Source: JALOAD01 sp023228995 [NCBI: Candidatus Muiribacterium halophilum]
GTDB taxonomy: Bacteria; Muiribacteriota; Muiribacteriia; Muiribacteriales
Assembly (NCBI GenBank): GCA_023228995.1
Contig: JALOAD010000012.1
Span: 1-64,000 of the forward strand
Direction: 5' to 3'
DNA: 64,000 nucleotides
Shown: positions 1 through 7,138 of the stretch, piece by piece
Numbering within the stretch: the stretch's first letter is position 1
How the letters are laid out: every line of letters starts with the position of its first letter
Made by a program: the position numbers and the translations under genes
The notes under the pieces: generated by a model
Database searches by the model: none
Seen by the model: only the letters and a program-made list of their open reading frames with translations
Told to the model about the DNA's origin: nothing

Positions 1-3
1 ATT

Positions 4-60
4 GTCATCCCGGCATGATTCTAAAAATTGTCATCCCGGCATGATTCTGAGCCGGGATCT
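4..60. repeat. Interspersed GTCATCCCGG hairpin repeat, copy 1
   Basis: A half-unit starting GTCATCCCGGCATGATTCT is followed by a full unit that closes as a palindrome (ATCCCGGC and GCCGGGAT, 8 bp) around a short loop. The same one-and-a-half-unit layout recurs at 26199-26256 and 54321-54378, so it is one repeat family. Its GC content is far above that of the flanking DNA. It contains no coding frame and no T run, so I read it as a dispersed palindromic repeat rather than a terminator. Confidence 0.85.
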
Positions 61-72
61 GTATTAAAAGCA

Positions 73-599
73 GTATAAGAACGGTATGTGAAGCGTATAA
101 AAACGGTATGTGAAGCGTATAAAAACGGTATGTGAAGCGTATAAGAACGGTATGTGAAGCGTATAAGAACGGTATGTGAAGCGTATAAGAACGGTATGTG
201 AAGCGTATAAGAACGGTATGTGAAGCGTATAAAAACGGTATGTGAAGCGTATAAGAACGGTATGTGAAGCGTATAAAAACGGTATGTGAAGCGTATAAAA
301 ACGGTATGTGAAGCGTATAAAAACGGTATGTGAAGCGTATAAGAACGGTATGTGAAGCGTATAAAAACGGTATGTGAAGCGTATAAAAACGGTATGTGAA
401 GCGTATAAAAACGGTATGTGAAGCGTATAAGAACGGTATGTGAAGCGTATAAAAACGGTATGTGAAGCGTATAAAAACGGTATGTGAAGCGTATAAGAAC
501 GGTATGTGAAGCGTATAAGAACGGTATGTGAAGCGTATAAAAACGGTATGTGAAGCGTATAAAAATGGTATGTGAAGCGTATAAGAACGGTATAGAAGC
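73..599. repeat. 22-bp tandem repeat array, 24 copies
   Basis: Twenty-four head-to-tail copies of a 22-bp unit that begins GTATAARAACGG and ends TATGTGAAGC. Copies are almost identical; the main variation is A or G at unit position 7, plus one C-to-T change in copy 23 and a 1-bp shorter last copy. There are no spacers, so it is not a CRISPR array. The unit length is not a multiple of three and no gene runs through it. It lies directly downstream of the hairpin repeat and about 220 bp before transketolase. Function unknown; near-identity of copies implies recent expansion or homogenisation. Confidence 0.95.
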
Positions 600-647
600 A
601 GTGTTTTATTCAGATTTTTAGATTTGCTTTACAAGATTTTCTAATTA

Positions 648-674
648 AACTATCAAATATTTTGTTTGATAGTT
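648..674. other. Perfect 10-bp inverted repeat upstream of tkt
   Basis: AACTATCAAA (648-657) pairs perfectly with TTTGATAGTT (665-674) across a 7-nt loop. No T run follows, so it is not an obvious terminator. It sits between the 22-bp array and the tkt promoter and could be a protein-binding site or the end of a decayed element. The rest of 600-752 shows nothing recognisable. Confidence 0.5.
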
Positions 675-759
675 GTTAATAATATGGCTTAGCCACACTA
701 ATCTCTAATTGATTCTTGTGTTTTTACTGTTCTTGTGACTTTAATTTCTGTGTTGAAAA

Positions 760-768
760 TGTTATTAT
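760..768 (+). promoter_or_regulatory. Probable extended -10 promoter for tkt
   Basis: TGTTATTAT fits an extended -10 (TGN followed by TATTAT). No good -35 is visible 16-18 bp upstream. A start site near 775 would give a leader of about 45 nt ending in the strong ribosome binding site GGGAGGAAAG (811-820) directly before the ATG at 821. Confidence 0.4.
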
Positions 769-820
769 GGGACGGTTTAGTATATATATTAGTTTTAAAG
801 TTAAAATATAGGGAGGAAAG

Positions 821-2797
821 ATGTCAGTAGATTTAAAAATGAATGCGGTCAATACAATAAGAGGTATAGCAGTTGATGCAATAAATAAAGCAAATTCAGG
901 TCATCCTGGATTACCACTTGGAGCAGCTCCAATGGCTTATACATTAATGGCTCAAAATATGAGACATTATGGTGAAAATTCAAAATGGCTTGGTAGAGAT
1001 AGATTTGTCCTTTCAGCAGGTCATGGTTCAGCTTTACTTTATACTTTACTTCATGTTTTTGGATATAAAGTTTCACTTGATGATATAAAAGATTTTAGAC
1101 AATGGAATAGTAATACTCCAGGTCATCCTGAATATAGATTTACAGATGGAGTTGAAACTACAACTGGACCTTTGGGTCAGGGGTTTGCAACAGCAGTTGG
1201 TATGGAAATTGCTAGAGAACATTTAAGTTCTATTTTTGATACTAAAGATATAAAATTGTTTGATCATAATACTTATTCTCTATTGGGTGATGGTTGTATG
1301 ATGGAAGGACTTTCATCAGAAGCTGCTTCTCTTGCAGGTCATTTAAAGCTTTCTAATCTTATTGTTTTATATGATGATAACAATATAACAATTGAGGGAA
1401 ATACTGATTTGGCGTTTTCTGAAGATGTTGAAAAAAGATTTTTAAGTTATGGATTTGAGGTTTTAAGAGTTATTGATGGAAATAATATTGATGAAATTGA
1501 TAATGTTATAAAAAAAGCTAAAAAAAGTGATAGACCAAGTCTTATAATGATTAAAACTGTAATTGGTTTTGGTAGTCCTAATATGGCGGGTACTTCTAAG
1601 GTTCATGGTTCTCCGCTTGGTAAAGAAGAGGCTATTTTAACAAAAAAAGCTCTTAATTTGCCTGAAGATAAAGATTTTTATATAAGTAAAGAGGTTAAAG
1701 AGCATTTTGAAACTATAAAAGCTAATCTTAAAGAAGAATATAATAAATATAATGAAAAATTCGAACAATATAAAACAAAATATGCTGATAAATTTGAATT
1801 GCTTGAAAGTTATTTAAATGATTCATTTATTGAAAAATTTGATGTTGAACAAATAACTTTTGATAAAAAAAGTATAGCTACAAGAGAAGCAGTTGGTATT
1901 GCTTTAAATGCTATTGCTTTAAAAGTTCCTAATTTTATTGGTGGTTCAGCTGATTTATCGCCATCTACAAAAACTGATATAAAAGGTTCAGATTCTTTTT
2001 CTGCTTATAATAGAAAAGGAAGAAATATTCATTATGGTATTAGAGAACATGCTATGGGTTCTATTGTAAATGGTATTACTTTATATCTTGATGGTAAATT
2101 CAGAGGTTATGGTTCAACATTTCTTGTCTTTTCTGATTATATGAGACAGTCAATAAGATTATCAGCTCTTATGGAAATTCCTTCTATTAATATATTTACT
2201 CATGATAGTATTGGTGTTGGTGAAGATGGTCCGACTCATCAGCCAATTGAACAGCTTATGAGTTTAAGGCTTATTCCAGGTCTTTATGTTGTAAGACCTG
2301 CTGATGCTAAAGAAACAGCTTATTATACACATTGGGCTTTTTCTGGAGATTCTCCTGTTTGTATGGCTCTTACTAGACAAAATTTACCAGTGCTTGATGT
2401 AGTAAATGATAATTGTCTTCGTGGTGGATATGTTATTAAAGATGTAAAATCTCCACAGATAATTTTACTTGCTACTGGTTCTGAGGTTTCACTTGCAATT
2501 TCTTCCTCAGAAGAACTTGAAAAACAAAATATAAATGCAAGAGTTGTAAGTATGCCTTGTGTTGAATTATTTGAAGAACAGCTTGAAGAATACAAAGAAA
2601 AAGTTTTGCCTAAAAATATACCGGTTGTTGTTTTAGAAGCTGGTGTTAGCACAGGTTGGGGTAAATTTGCAGGTAAAGATGGTGCTTATATATGTATTGA
2701 TACTTTTGGTGCAAGTGCACGATCTGAAACTATATTTGAAAATTATGGATTTAGTGTTTCAAACGTAGTTAAAGTTGTAAAAAATACAATTAAATAA
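821..2797 (+). CDS. tkt: Transketolase
   Basis: Thiamine diphosphate enzyme that moves two-carbon ketol units between sugar phosphates in the non-oxidative pentose phosphate pathway; cytosolic. The 658-aa product has the full family length. Visible motifs are NSGHPGLPLGAAP near the N-terminus, GPLGQG, the cofactor motif GDG..EG.SSEA followed by N, the catalytic-Glu segment GIREHAMG, and HDSIGVGEDGPTHQP in the pyrimidine domain, then the C-terminal transketolase domain. The start is set by GGGAGGAAAG just upstream. The gene stands alone: a terminator follows at 2823 and repeats lie upstream. The family and role are secure. Confidence 0.98.
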   Translation: MSVDLKMNAVNTIRGIAVDAINKANSGHPGLPLGAAPMAYTLMAQNMRHYGENSKWLGRDRFVLSAGHGSALLYTLLHVFGYKVSLDDIKDFRQWNSNTPGHPEYRFTDGVETTTGPLGQGFATAVGMEIAREHLSSIFDTKDIKLFDHNTYSLLGDGCMMEGLSSEAASLAGHLKLSNLIVLYDDNNITIEGNTDLAFSEDVEKRFLSYGFEVLRVIDGNNIDEIDNVIKKAKKSDRPSLIMIKTVIGFGSPNMAGTSKVHGSPLGKEEAILTKKALNLPEDKDFYISKEVKEHFETIKANLKEEYNKYNEKFEQYKTKYADKFELLESYLNDSFIEKFDVEQITFDKKSIATREAVGIALNAIALKVPNFIGGSADLSPSTKTDIKGSDSFSAYNRKGRNIHYGIREHAMGSIVNGITLYLDGKFRGYGSTFLVFSDYMRQSIRLSALMEIPSINIFTHDSIGVGEDGPTHQPIEQLMSLRLIPGLYVVRPADAKETAYYTHWAFSGDSPVCMALTRQNLPVLDVVNDNCLRGGYVIKDVKSPQIILLATGSEVSLAISSSEELEKQNINARVVSMPCVELFEEQLEEYKEKVLPKNIPVVVLEAGVSTGWGKFAGKDGAYICIDTFGASARSETIFENYGFSVSNVVKVVKNTIK

Positions 2798-2822
2798 AAT
2801 TTTTTAATAAAAAATAAATACT

Positions 2823-2858
2823 AAAAAAGCTGTCGGTGAAAATCGATAGCTTTTTTTA
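2823..2858 (+). terminator. Rho-independent terminator after tkt
   Basis: AAAAAAGCTGTCG and CGATAGCTTTTTT form a 13-bp stem with one G-T pair around a short loop; the T run is part of the 3' arm. It lies 25 bp past the tkt stop codon. Confidence 0.85.
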
Positions 2859-2903
2859 TATAAATCAAAACTATTGAAAAAATGAATATTAGTAAGGAAA
2901 ATA

Positions 2904-3015
2904 TTATGAAACAATATACATTGAACGGGCACTGAGTAAAGAAGGATGCCAAATTGCTGAATCGATTTGAATTCCAATTTGGAAAACTTTTTCGAGGAAG
3001 GACCCGGATAAATAA
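2904..3015 (+). pseudogene. Possible decayed transposase N-terminus (IS30-like)
   Basis: Two short frames read MKQYT (from the ATG at 2907) and, one frame over, IERALSKEGCQIAESI followed by a stop. Together they resemble the N-terminal helix-turn-helix of IS30-family transposases, in which MKQYT..LT precedes R..IE..L..G....IA. The fragment is frameshifted, has stops and carries no DDE domain, so it is at best a scar. CCAAATTG and CAATTTGG within it also form an 8-bp hairpin. Low confidence; the rest of 2860-3130 holds nothing else I can recognise. Confidence 0.25.
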
Positions 3016-3134
3016 TTTTGATAATAAATATTTTTTTAATAGTTTAGATTGTATCTGACCCGAATACCCTAAGTTTAAATTTCCTAGTCTGTTACTGGTT
3101 TTTTTAATAAATTAAAATAAACCTTTTCTTTTAT

Positions 3135-3164
3135 TTGAATTTACATGAGAGAGTTTGCTATAAT
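3135..3164 (+). promoter_or_regulatory. Promoter of the division and cell wall operon
   Basis: TTGAAT (3135-3140), an 18-bp spacer and the extended -10 TGCTATAAT (3156-3164) make a strong sigma-70-type promoter. The predicted start is close to 3171, about 150 nt ahead of the mraZ ATG, directly at the first TGG box of the putative operator. Confidence 0.7.
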
Positions 3165-3171
3165 AATCAAG

Positions 3172-3208
3172 TGGTAAGTCAGTGGAACAAAATGGTAAAA
3201 AGTGGGGA
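3172..3208 (+). promoter_or_regulatory. Putative MraZ operator: four phased TGG boxes
   Basis: TGGTA (3172), TGGAA (3183), TGGTA (3193) and TGGGGA (3203) are spaced 11, 10 and 10 bp apart, so they lie on one face of the helix. MraZ is known in E. coli to bind tandem TGGG-type boxes separated by 5 bp in front of its own operon. The spacing, the position just after the -10 and the identity of the next gene fit autoregulation. Binding itself is inferred. Confidence 0.55.
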
Positions 3209-3317
3209 TTTAGGGTACAGAGCTGAAAATAGCTGACTTTCCGATAATAAAGGTGACCTGATACGCGCCTTGAGACCGCCATATCCCCGGATTTTCAGTC
3301 GATGTACCCGATTTTTT
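3204..3317 (+). ncRNA. Structured mraZ leader, possible attenuator
   Basis: GGGTACA plus CTGAAAAT (3213-3219, 3223-3230) pair perfectly with ATTTTCAG plus TGTACCC (3291-3298, 3303-3309). An A and then six T residues (3312-3317) follow almost at once, which gives a terminator-like layout just before the mraZ ATG at 3320. A second pairing, GGGGAT (3204-3209) with ATCCCC (3283-3288), crosses the first, so the two are either alternatives or a pseudoknot. The enclosed segment 3252-3290 is unusually GC-rich for this genome. I match it to no riboswitch family I know. Confidence 0.5.
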
Positions 3318-3319
3318 AT

Positions 3320-3751
3320 ATGTATTTAGGTGAATATCAACATAATATTGACAATAAGGGTAGGATTATAATTCCTTCCCGTTTTAGAGATGAACTTGGA
3401 GAAAAGTTTATTATTACCTGTGGTTTTGAAAAATGTCTTGTTGTTTATTCAATGGATGAATGGAATAAATATTCAGCTAAAATTTCTTCGCTTCCATCTA
3501 CAAGAGCTGATGCAAGAGCTTTTTTGAGACTTATATATTCTAAAGCAATTGAATCTTCATGCGATAAACTCGGCAGAATAGTTCTTCCTCAAAATCTCAG
3601 AGAATATGCTAATATAGATAAAGAAGCAGTTGTAAATGGTAATTTCAATACTATTGAAATATGGAATAAACAAGCATGGAATGAATATAGTAATAGTGCT
3701 TTTGAAAATTTTGAAAAACAGGCAGAAAAGTTATCTGACTTATTAATATGA
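3320..3751 (+). CDS. mraZ: Transcriptional regulator MraZ
   Basis: DNA-binding protein with two SpoVT/AbrB-like MraZ repeats; in known bacteria it regulates its own dcw operon. The product reads MYLGEYQHNIDNKGRIIIPS, the canonical start of the family, and contains the second-repeat signature DKLGRIVLPQNLREYA. I take the ATG at 3320, which gives the usual 143 aa; an in-frame ATG at 3302 adds six non-family residues. No ribosome binding site is visible before either. The stop overlaps the rsmH start by 4 bp (ATGA), so the two are translationally coupled. Confidence 0.95.
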   Translation: MYLGEYQHNIDNKGRIIIPSRFRDELGEKFIITCGFEKCLVVYSMDEWNKYSAKISSLPSTRADARAFLRLIYSKAIESSCDKLGRIVLPQNLREYANIDKEAVVNGNFNTIEIWNKQAWNEYSNSAFENFEKQAEKLSDLLI

Positions 3752-4674
3752 AAAACAAAATTCACATACCAGTATTATATAAAGAAGTAATTGAAAACCT
3801 TAATATAAAAAGTAATGGTGTTTATGTTGATGCAACTATAGGTTTTGGCGGTCACACTTCTCTTATACTTGAAAATCTTGATAATTCAGGCAAAGTAATT
3901 GGGATTGATCAAGATATAGAAGCTATAGAGTATCTTTTAGAAAAATTTATTGAAAACAATAATCTTTTTCTATTTAATGAAAATTTTACAAAAATAGATG
4001 AAATGGTAAAAATGGCAAGTCCAGAAGGGGTTGATGGTATTATAGCAGATTTTGGAGTTTCATCATGGCAGCTTGATTCAGGAGAAAGAGGTTTTTCTTG
4101 GAGAGAAGATTATCCGCTTGATATGAGAATGAATAGAAATAAAGGTAAAACAGCAGCTGATTATGTAAATGAGCTTGATGTTAATGAACTTCAAAGAATA
4201 TTTAAAGTATATGGCGAGGAAAGACATTCAGGAAGAGTTGCTAGAGAAATTGTAAAAGTTAGAACAATTGATAAAATTGAAACAACAGGTCAACTAGCTA
4301 ATTTAGTTCAAAAAGTAATTCCTAAAAAAGAAAAAATACATCCAGCAACTAGGATTTTTCAAGCTTTGAGAATATATGTAAATAAAGAATTAGAAAGTAT
4401 AGAAATTTTTCTTGAAAATGCTCTTAAAGCTCTCAAACCCGGTGGAAGATTATGCTGTATATCTTTTCATTCACTTGAAGATAGAATTGTAAAAAATTTT
4501 TTTAGAGAAAAATCAAGAACTTGTATTTGTCCTCCAGAACTTTTTAAATGTACCTGTAACCATAAAAGCGAGTTGAAAATAATATCTAAAAAACCGATAA
4601 CTAGTAATGATAATGAAATAAGAGAAAATATCCGTTCAAGATCTGCAAAAATGAGGGTTGCTGAAAAAATATGA
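3748..4674 (+). CDS. rsmH: 16S rRNA m4C1402 methyltransferase RsmH
   Basis: S-adenosylmethionine-dependent N4-methyltransferase that acts on C1402 of 16S rRNA (MraW family); cytosolic. The 308-aa protein starts HIPVLYKEVIENL, followed by the SAM-binding GGHTSLIL segment, then DFGVSSWQLD, RGFSWR.DYPLDMRM, ALRIYVNKEL and the C-terminal SFHSLEDRIVKNFF, all in family order. It is the usual second gene of dcw clusters, with 4-bp overlaps to mraZ and to ftsL, so it is part of one coupled operon. Confidence 0.97.
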   Translation: MKNKIHIPVLYKEVIENLNIKSNGVYVDATIGFGGHTSLILENLDNSGKVIGIDQDIEAIEYLLEKFIENNNLFLFNENFTKIDEMVKMASPEGVDGIIADFGVSSWQLDSGERGFSWREDYPLDMRMNRNKGKTAADYVNELDVNELQRIFKVYGEERHSGRVAREIVKVRTIDKIETTGQLANLVQKVIPKKEKIHPATRIFQALRIYVNKELESIEIFLENALKALKPGGRLCCISFHSLEDRIVKNFFREKSRTCICPPELFKCTCNHKSELKIISKKPITSNDNEIRENIRSRSAKMRVAEKI

Positions 4675-5030
4675 ATTTAAATTATTCTGTTAATTATAAA
4701 TCTACTTACTCTATTGAAGAACAGAGAAATAATAGTTTAAGATCAAAAAATAGAGGATTATTATTTTTAAAAATCTCTGGTATCATTTTTGCTATTCTTT
4801 CTTTATCTCTTATTTATTTATGGCAGCTTTCTGATATAAGTGAATATAGGACTGAAATTTCCAAATTAAATATTGAGAAAAAAAAGATTGCTCAGAATAT
4901 AAATGATCTTAATGTTATAATTGCTCAACTTTCATCATTTGATAGAATAAAAAAGATTGCAGAAGAAGAGCTTGATATGGTAAAATCTAAAGAAATTGAA
5001 TATGTTGAGGTAATAACCGTTGAGCAGTAA
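4671..5030 (+). CDS. ftsL: Cell division protein FtsL-like
   Basis: Small bitopic membrane protein of 119 aa. About 30 cytoplasmic residues precede one transmembrane helix (roughly residues 29-49). A periplasmic coiled coil with heptad-like leucines and isoleucines follows (about 53-92), and then KKIAEEELDMV, typical of FtsL/DivIC proteins. Sequence conservation in this family is poor, so the call rests on size, topology and the position between rsmH and the division transpeptidase. In the divisome FtsL pairs with FtsB/DivIC and FtsQ to activate FtsW-FtsI. Its 3' end overlaps the probable true start of ftsI. Confidence 0.85.
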   Translation: MNLNYSVNYKSTYSIEEQRNNSLRSKNRGLLFLKISGIIFAILSLSLIYLWQLSDISEYRTEISKLNIEKKKIAQNINDLNVIIAQLSSFDRIKKIAEEELDMVKSKEIEYVEVITVEQ

Positions 5031-5074
5031 AAAAAAAAATAATTTCCTTTAAGAGAATTTTTACAGCTTTTGTA

Positions 5075-7138
5075 TTGTTTATATTTTTGTTTTTAATTGT
5101 TCTAATCCGTTTATATCAAGTTCAATTCCTTCAGAAAAATATATGGACTAATGAAGCAAATTCTGTTTACAAAAAAAATATTGAAGTTATAGGTAGAAGA
5201 GGTTCTATACTCGATAGAAATCTTAATGAACTTTCCACATCAGTACTTGCTTATTCAATGTATTTAATTCCAAAAGAAATAAAAGATATATCTGTATTTC
5301 TTGATAAAATATCTTTGCATGTTGATTTTGATAGAGAAAGAATGGAAGGTCTTTTTAAAAGGTTTAGAAATAATTCTTTTTTATGGTTTAAAAGAGGCAT
5401 AGATCCTAAAACTTATAGAATTATAAAAGATATGAATTTATCAGGTGTGAATTTTAAAAAAGAATATAAAAGAGTTTATCCTGAAGGAAGTCTTGCATCT
5501 AATATAATCGGTATGGTTGGAATCGAAGGAAAAACTGATTTTTATGATAATAAAGGACTTGAAGGACTTGAAAACTATTTTGATAAAGATCTTGCTTCTC
5601 AAAAGACAATGCTTGAAATAATGACTGATAATCGAGGTTATAGTGTTTTTTCTCAAGAACCTGAGACAATATACAATGAATATAACGGTTCAGATGTAAT
5701 ACTTACAATAGATAAAGTAATTCAGTATTGGGCTGAACAAGAGCTTGAGAAAGTTATATTAGAACATGCTGCAAAAAAAGGTTATATAATTGTCATGGAT
5801 GTTAATTCATTTGATCTCCTTGCAGTTGCAAATTATCCAACATTTTCACCTGATGAATTTTCAAAATATCCTTCATCAAGTTATAAAAATCTTGCATTTA
5901 TAGATGTTTATGAACCAGGCTCAACTTTTAAGACTTTAATTGCTGCTATTGCTTTGGCTAATGGGAAATTTGATTTGCAAAGCAGATTTAAATGTAATGG
6001 GAGTATTAAAGTAGATAAAGGACCGGAAATTCGATGCGAAAAAGCTCATGGAGATATTTCTCTTGAAGAAGCTCTTGCTTATTCTTGTAATGTAGCTATG
6101 GTTGATATGGCTTTGTCTATGGAATACGAAAATATATATAGTAAGTTAAGAGAATTTGGATTTGGTGAAAAGACTGGAGTACCGTTTTTATATGAAGAAA
6201 AAGGTGTTCTTGTAAAACCAGAAAGAATGAATTCTAAAAGAGATATAGCTTCTACTGGTTTTGGTTACAGAATTGCTGTTACAGGAATTCAAATGGCAAG
6301 ATCTTATGCAGCTTTGGTAAATGGTGGTTTAATAAAGACACCTAGATTAGTAAGTTGTATTGAAAAAAACGGTGAAATTTTAAGAAAAATTGATGAAGAA
6401 AATGGAATTAGAGTAATTCCCGAAGAAACAAGTGATAAAATAAGAAAAATACTTTCAGCAGTTGTAGAATATGGTACTGCACAATCTGTAAAAATGGTTA
6501 ATTTTTCTGTTGGTGGTAAAACTGGAACTGCAAAAAAAGCTCATTCAAAAGGTTATTATGATGATAAATATATTTCTTCATTTATAGGAACTTTTCCGGT
6601 AGAAAATCCAAAAATACTGATTTATGTAGTGGTAGATGATCCTCAATCAGGTAGTTATTATGGTAGTACTCTTGCAGCTCCAGCTTTTAGAAATATTGCT
6701 CAGAATATTGTGGATTATATGAAAATAAGTCCAGATACATATAAACAAGAAAAAGTTGAATCGGAAAAAGTAATTGTTCCTAATTTTACAGGTATTGCTA
6801 AAAATATTTTTTTTAATAGAGTTAATATGCTTGGAATAAAATATAAAAGCTATGGAGCTGGAGATTTTGTGGTTTTTCAAGAACCAGCACAAGGAAGTAT
6901 TGTAGAAAAAGATAGAGAAATTGATATTTATTTTGGAAATCCTTCAATAAATGAAGATGATAAGCTAATAAGTCCTGATTTAAGAGGCTTTACTATGAGA
7001 AAAGCTCTTAGAATACTTAATAAACTTAAATTAAAATATGAGATAAATGGTAATGGTATTGTTAAAATTCAGACTCCGGCTCCAGGCACTGAAATTGATA
7101 AAAATTCTATAATTAGATTGGAGTTTACTCTTGAATAA
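5075..7138 (+). CDS. ftsI: Division transpeptidase (PBP2/FtsI) with PASTA repeats
   Basis: Class B penicillin-binding protein that crosslinks septal peptidoglycan. After one transmembrane helix come a dimerisation domain and the transpeptidase domain with the SxxK motif STFK, SCN and KTGTAKK; two C-terminal PASTA domains follow (from about residue 565). The open frame begins at a weak TTG inside the membrane helix with no ribosome binding site. A better start is the TTG at 5020: it has GAGG 9 nt upstream and would read MSSKKKIISFKRIF into the same frame if the A11 tract at 5029-5039 were A10. I therefore suspect a sequencing or real slippage at that tract. PASTA domains on a division PBP are otherwise typical of Firmicutes, Actinobacteria and several deep lineages. 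Confidence 0.95.
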   Translation: MFIFLFLIVLIRLYQVQFLQKNIWTNEANSVYKKNIEVIGRRGSILDRNLNELSTSVLAYSMYLIPKEIKDISVFLDKISLHVDFDRERMEGLFKRFRNNSFLWFKRGIDPKTYRIIKDMNLSGVNFKKEYKRVYPEGSLASNIIGMVGIEGKTDFYDNKGLEGLENYFDKDLASQKTMLEIMTDNRGYSVFSQEPETIYNEYNGSDVILTIDKVIQYWAEQELEKVILEHAAKKGYIIVMDVNSFDLLAVANYPTFSPDEFSKYPSSSYKNLAFIDVYEPGSTFKTLIAAIALANGKFDLQSRFKCNGSIKVDKGPEIRCEKAHGDISLEEALAYSCNVAMVDMALSMEYENIYSKLREFGFGEKTGVPFLYEEKGVLVKPERMNSKRDIASTGFGYRIAVTGIQMARSYAALVNGGLIKTPRLVSCIEKNGEILRKIDEENGIRVIPEETSDKIRKILSAVVEYGTAQSVKMVNFSVGGKTGTAKKAHSKGYYDDKYISSFIGTFPVENPKILIYVVVDDPQSGSYYGSTLAAPAFRNIAQNIVDYMKISPDTYKQEKVESEKVIVPNFTGIAKNIFFNRVNMLGIKYKSYGAGDFVVFQEPAQGSIVEKDREIDIYFGNPSINEDDKLISPDLRGFTMRKALRILNKLKLKYEINGNGIVKIQTPAPGTEIDKNSIIRLEFTLE

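Noticed and set aside
73-599. CRISPR array
   Set aside because: The 22-bp units are contiguous with no spacers, and no cas genes are present.
658-680. Terminator at the 648-674 hairpin
   Set aside because: No T run follows either arm in either orientation and no gene ends nearby.
2323-2652. Minus-strand frame inside tkt
   Set aside because: Antisense to a well-conserved transketolase region, no homology, so a shadow.
3302-3319. ATG at 3302 as mraZ start
   Set aside because: Family conservation begins at MYLGEY (3320), and 3302 lies inside the leader stem; 143 aa is the normal length.
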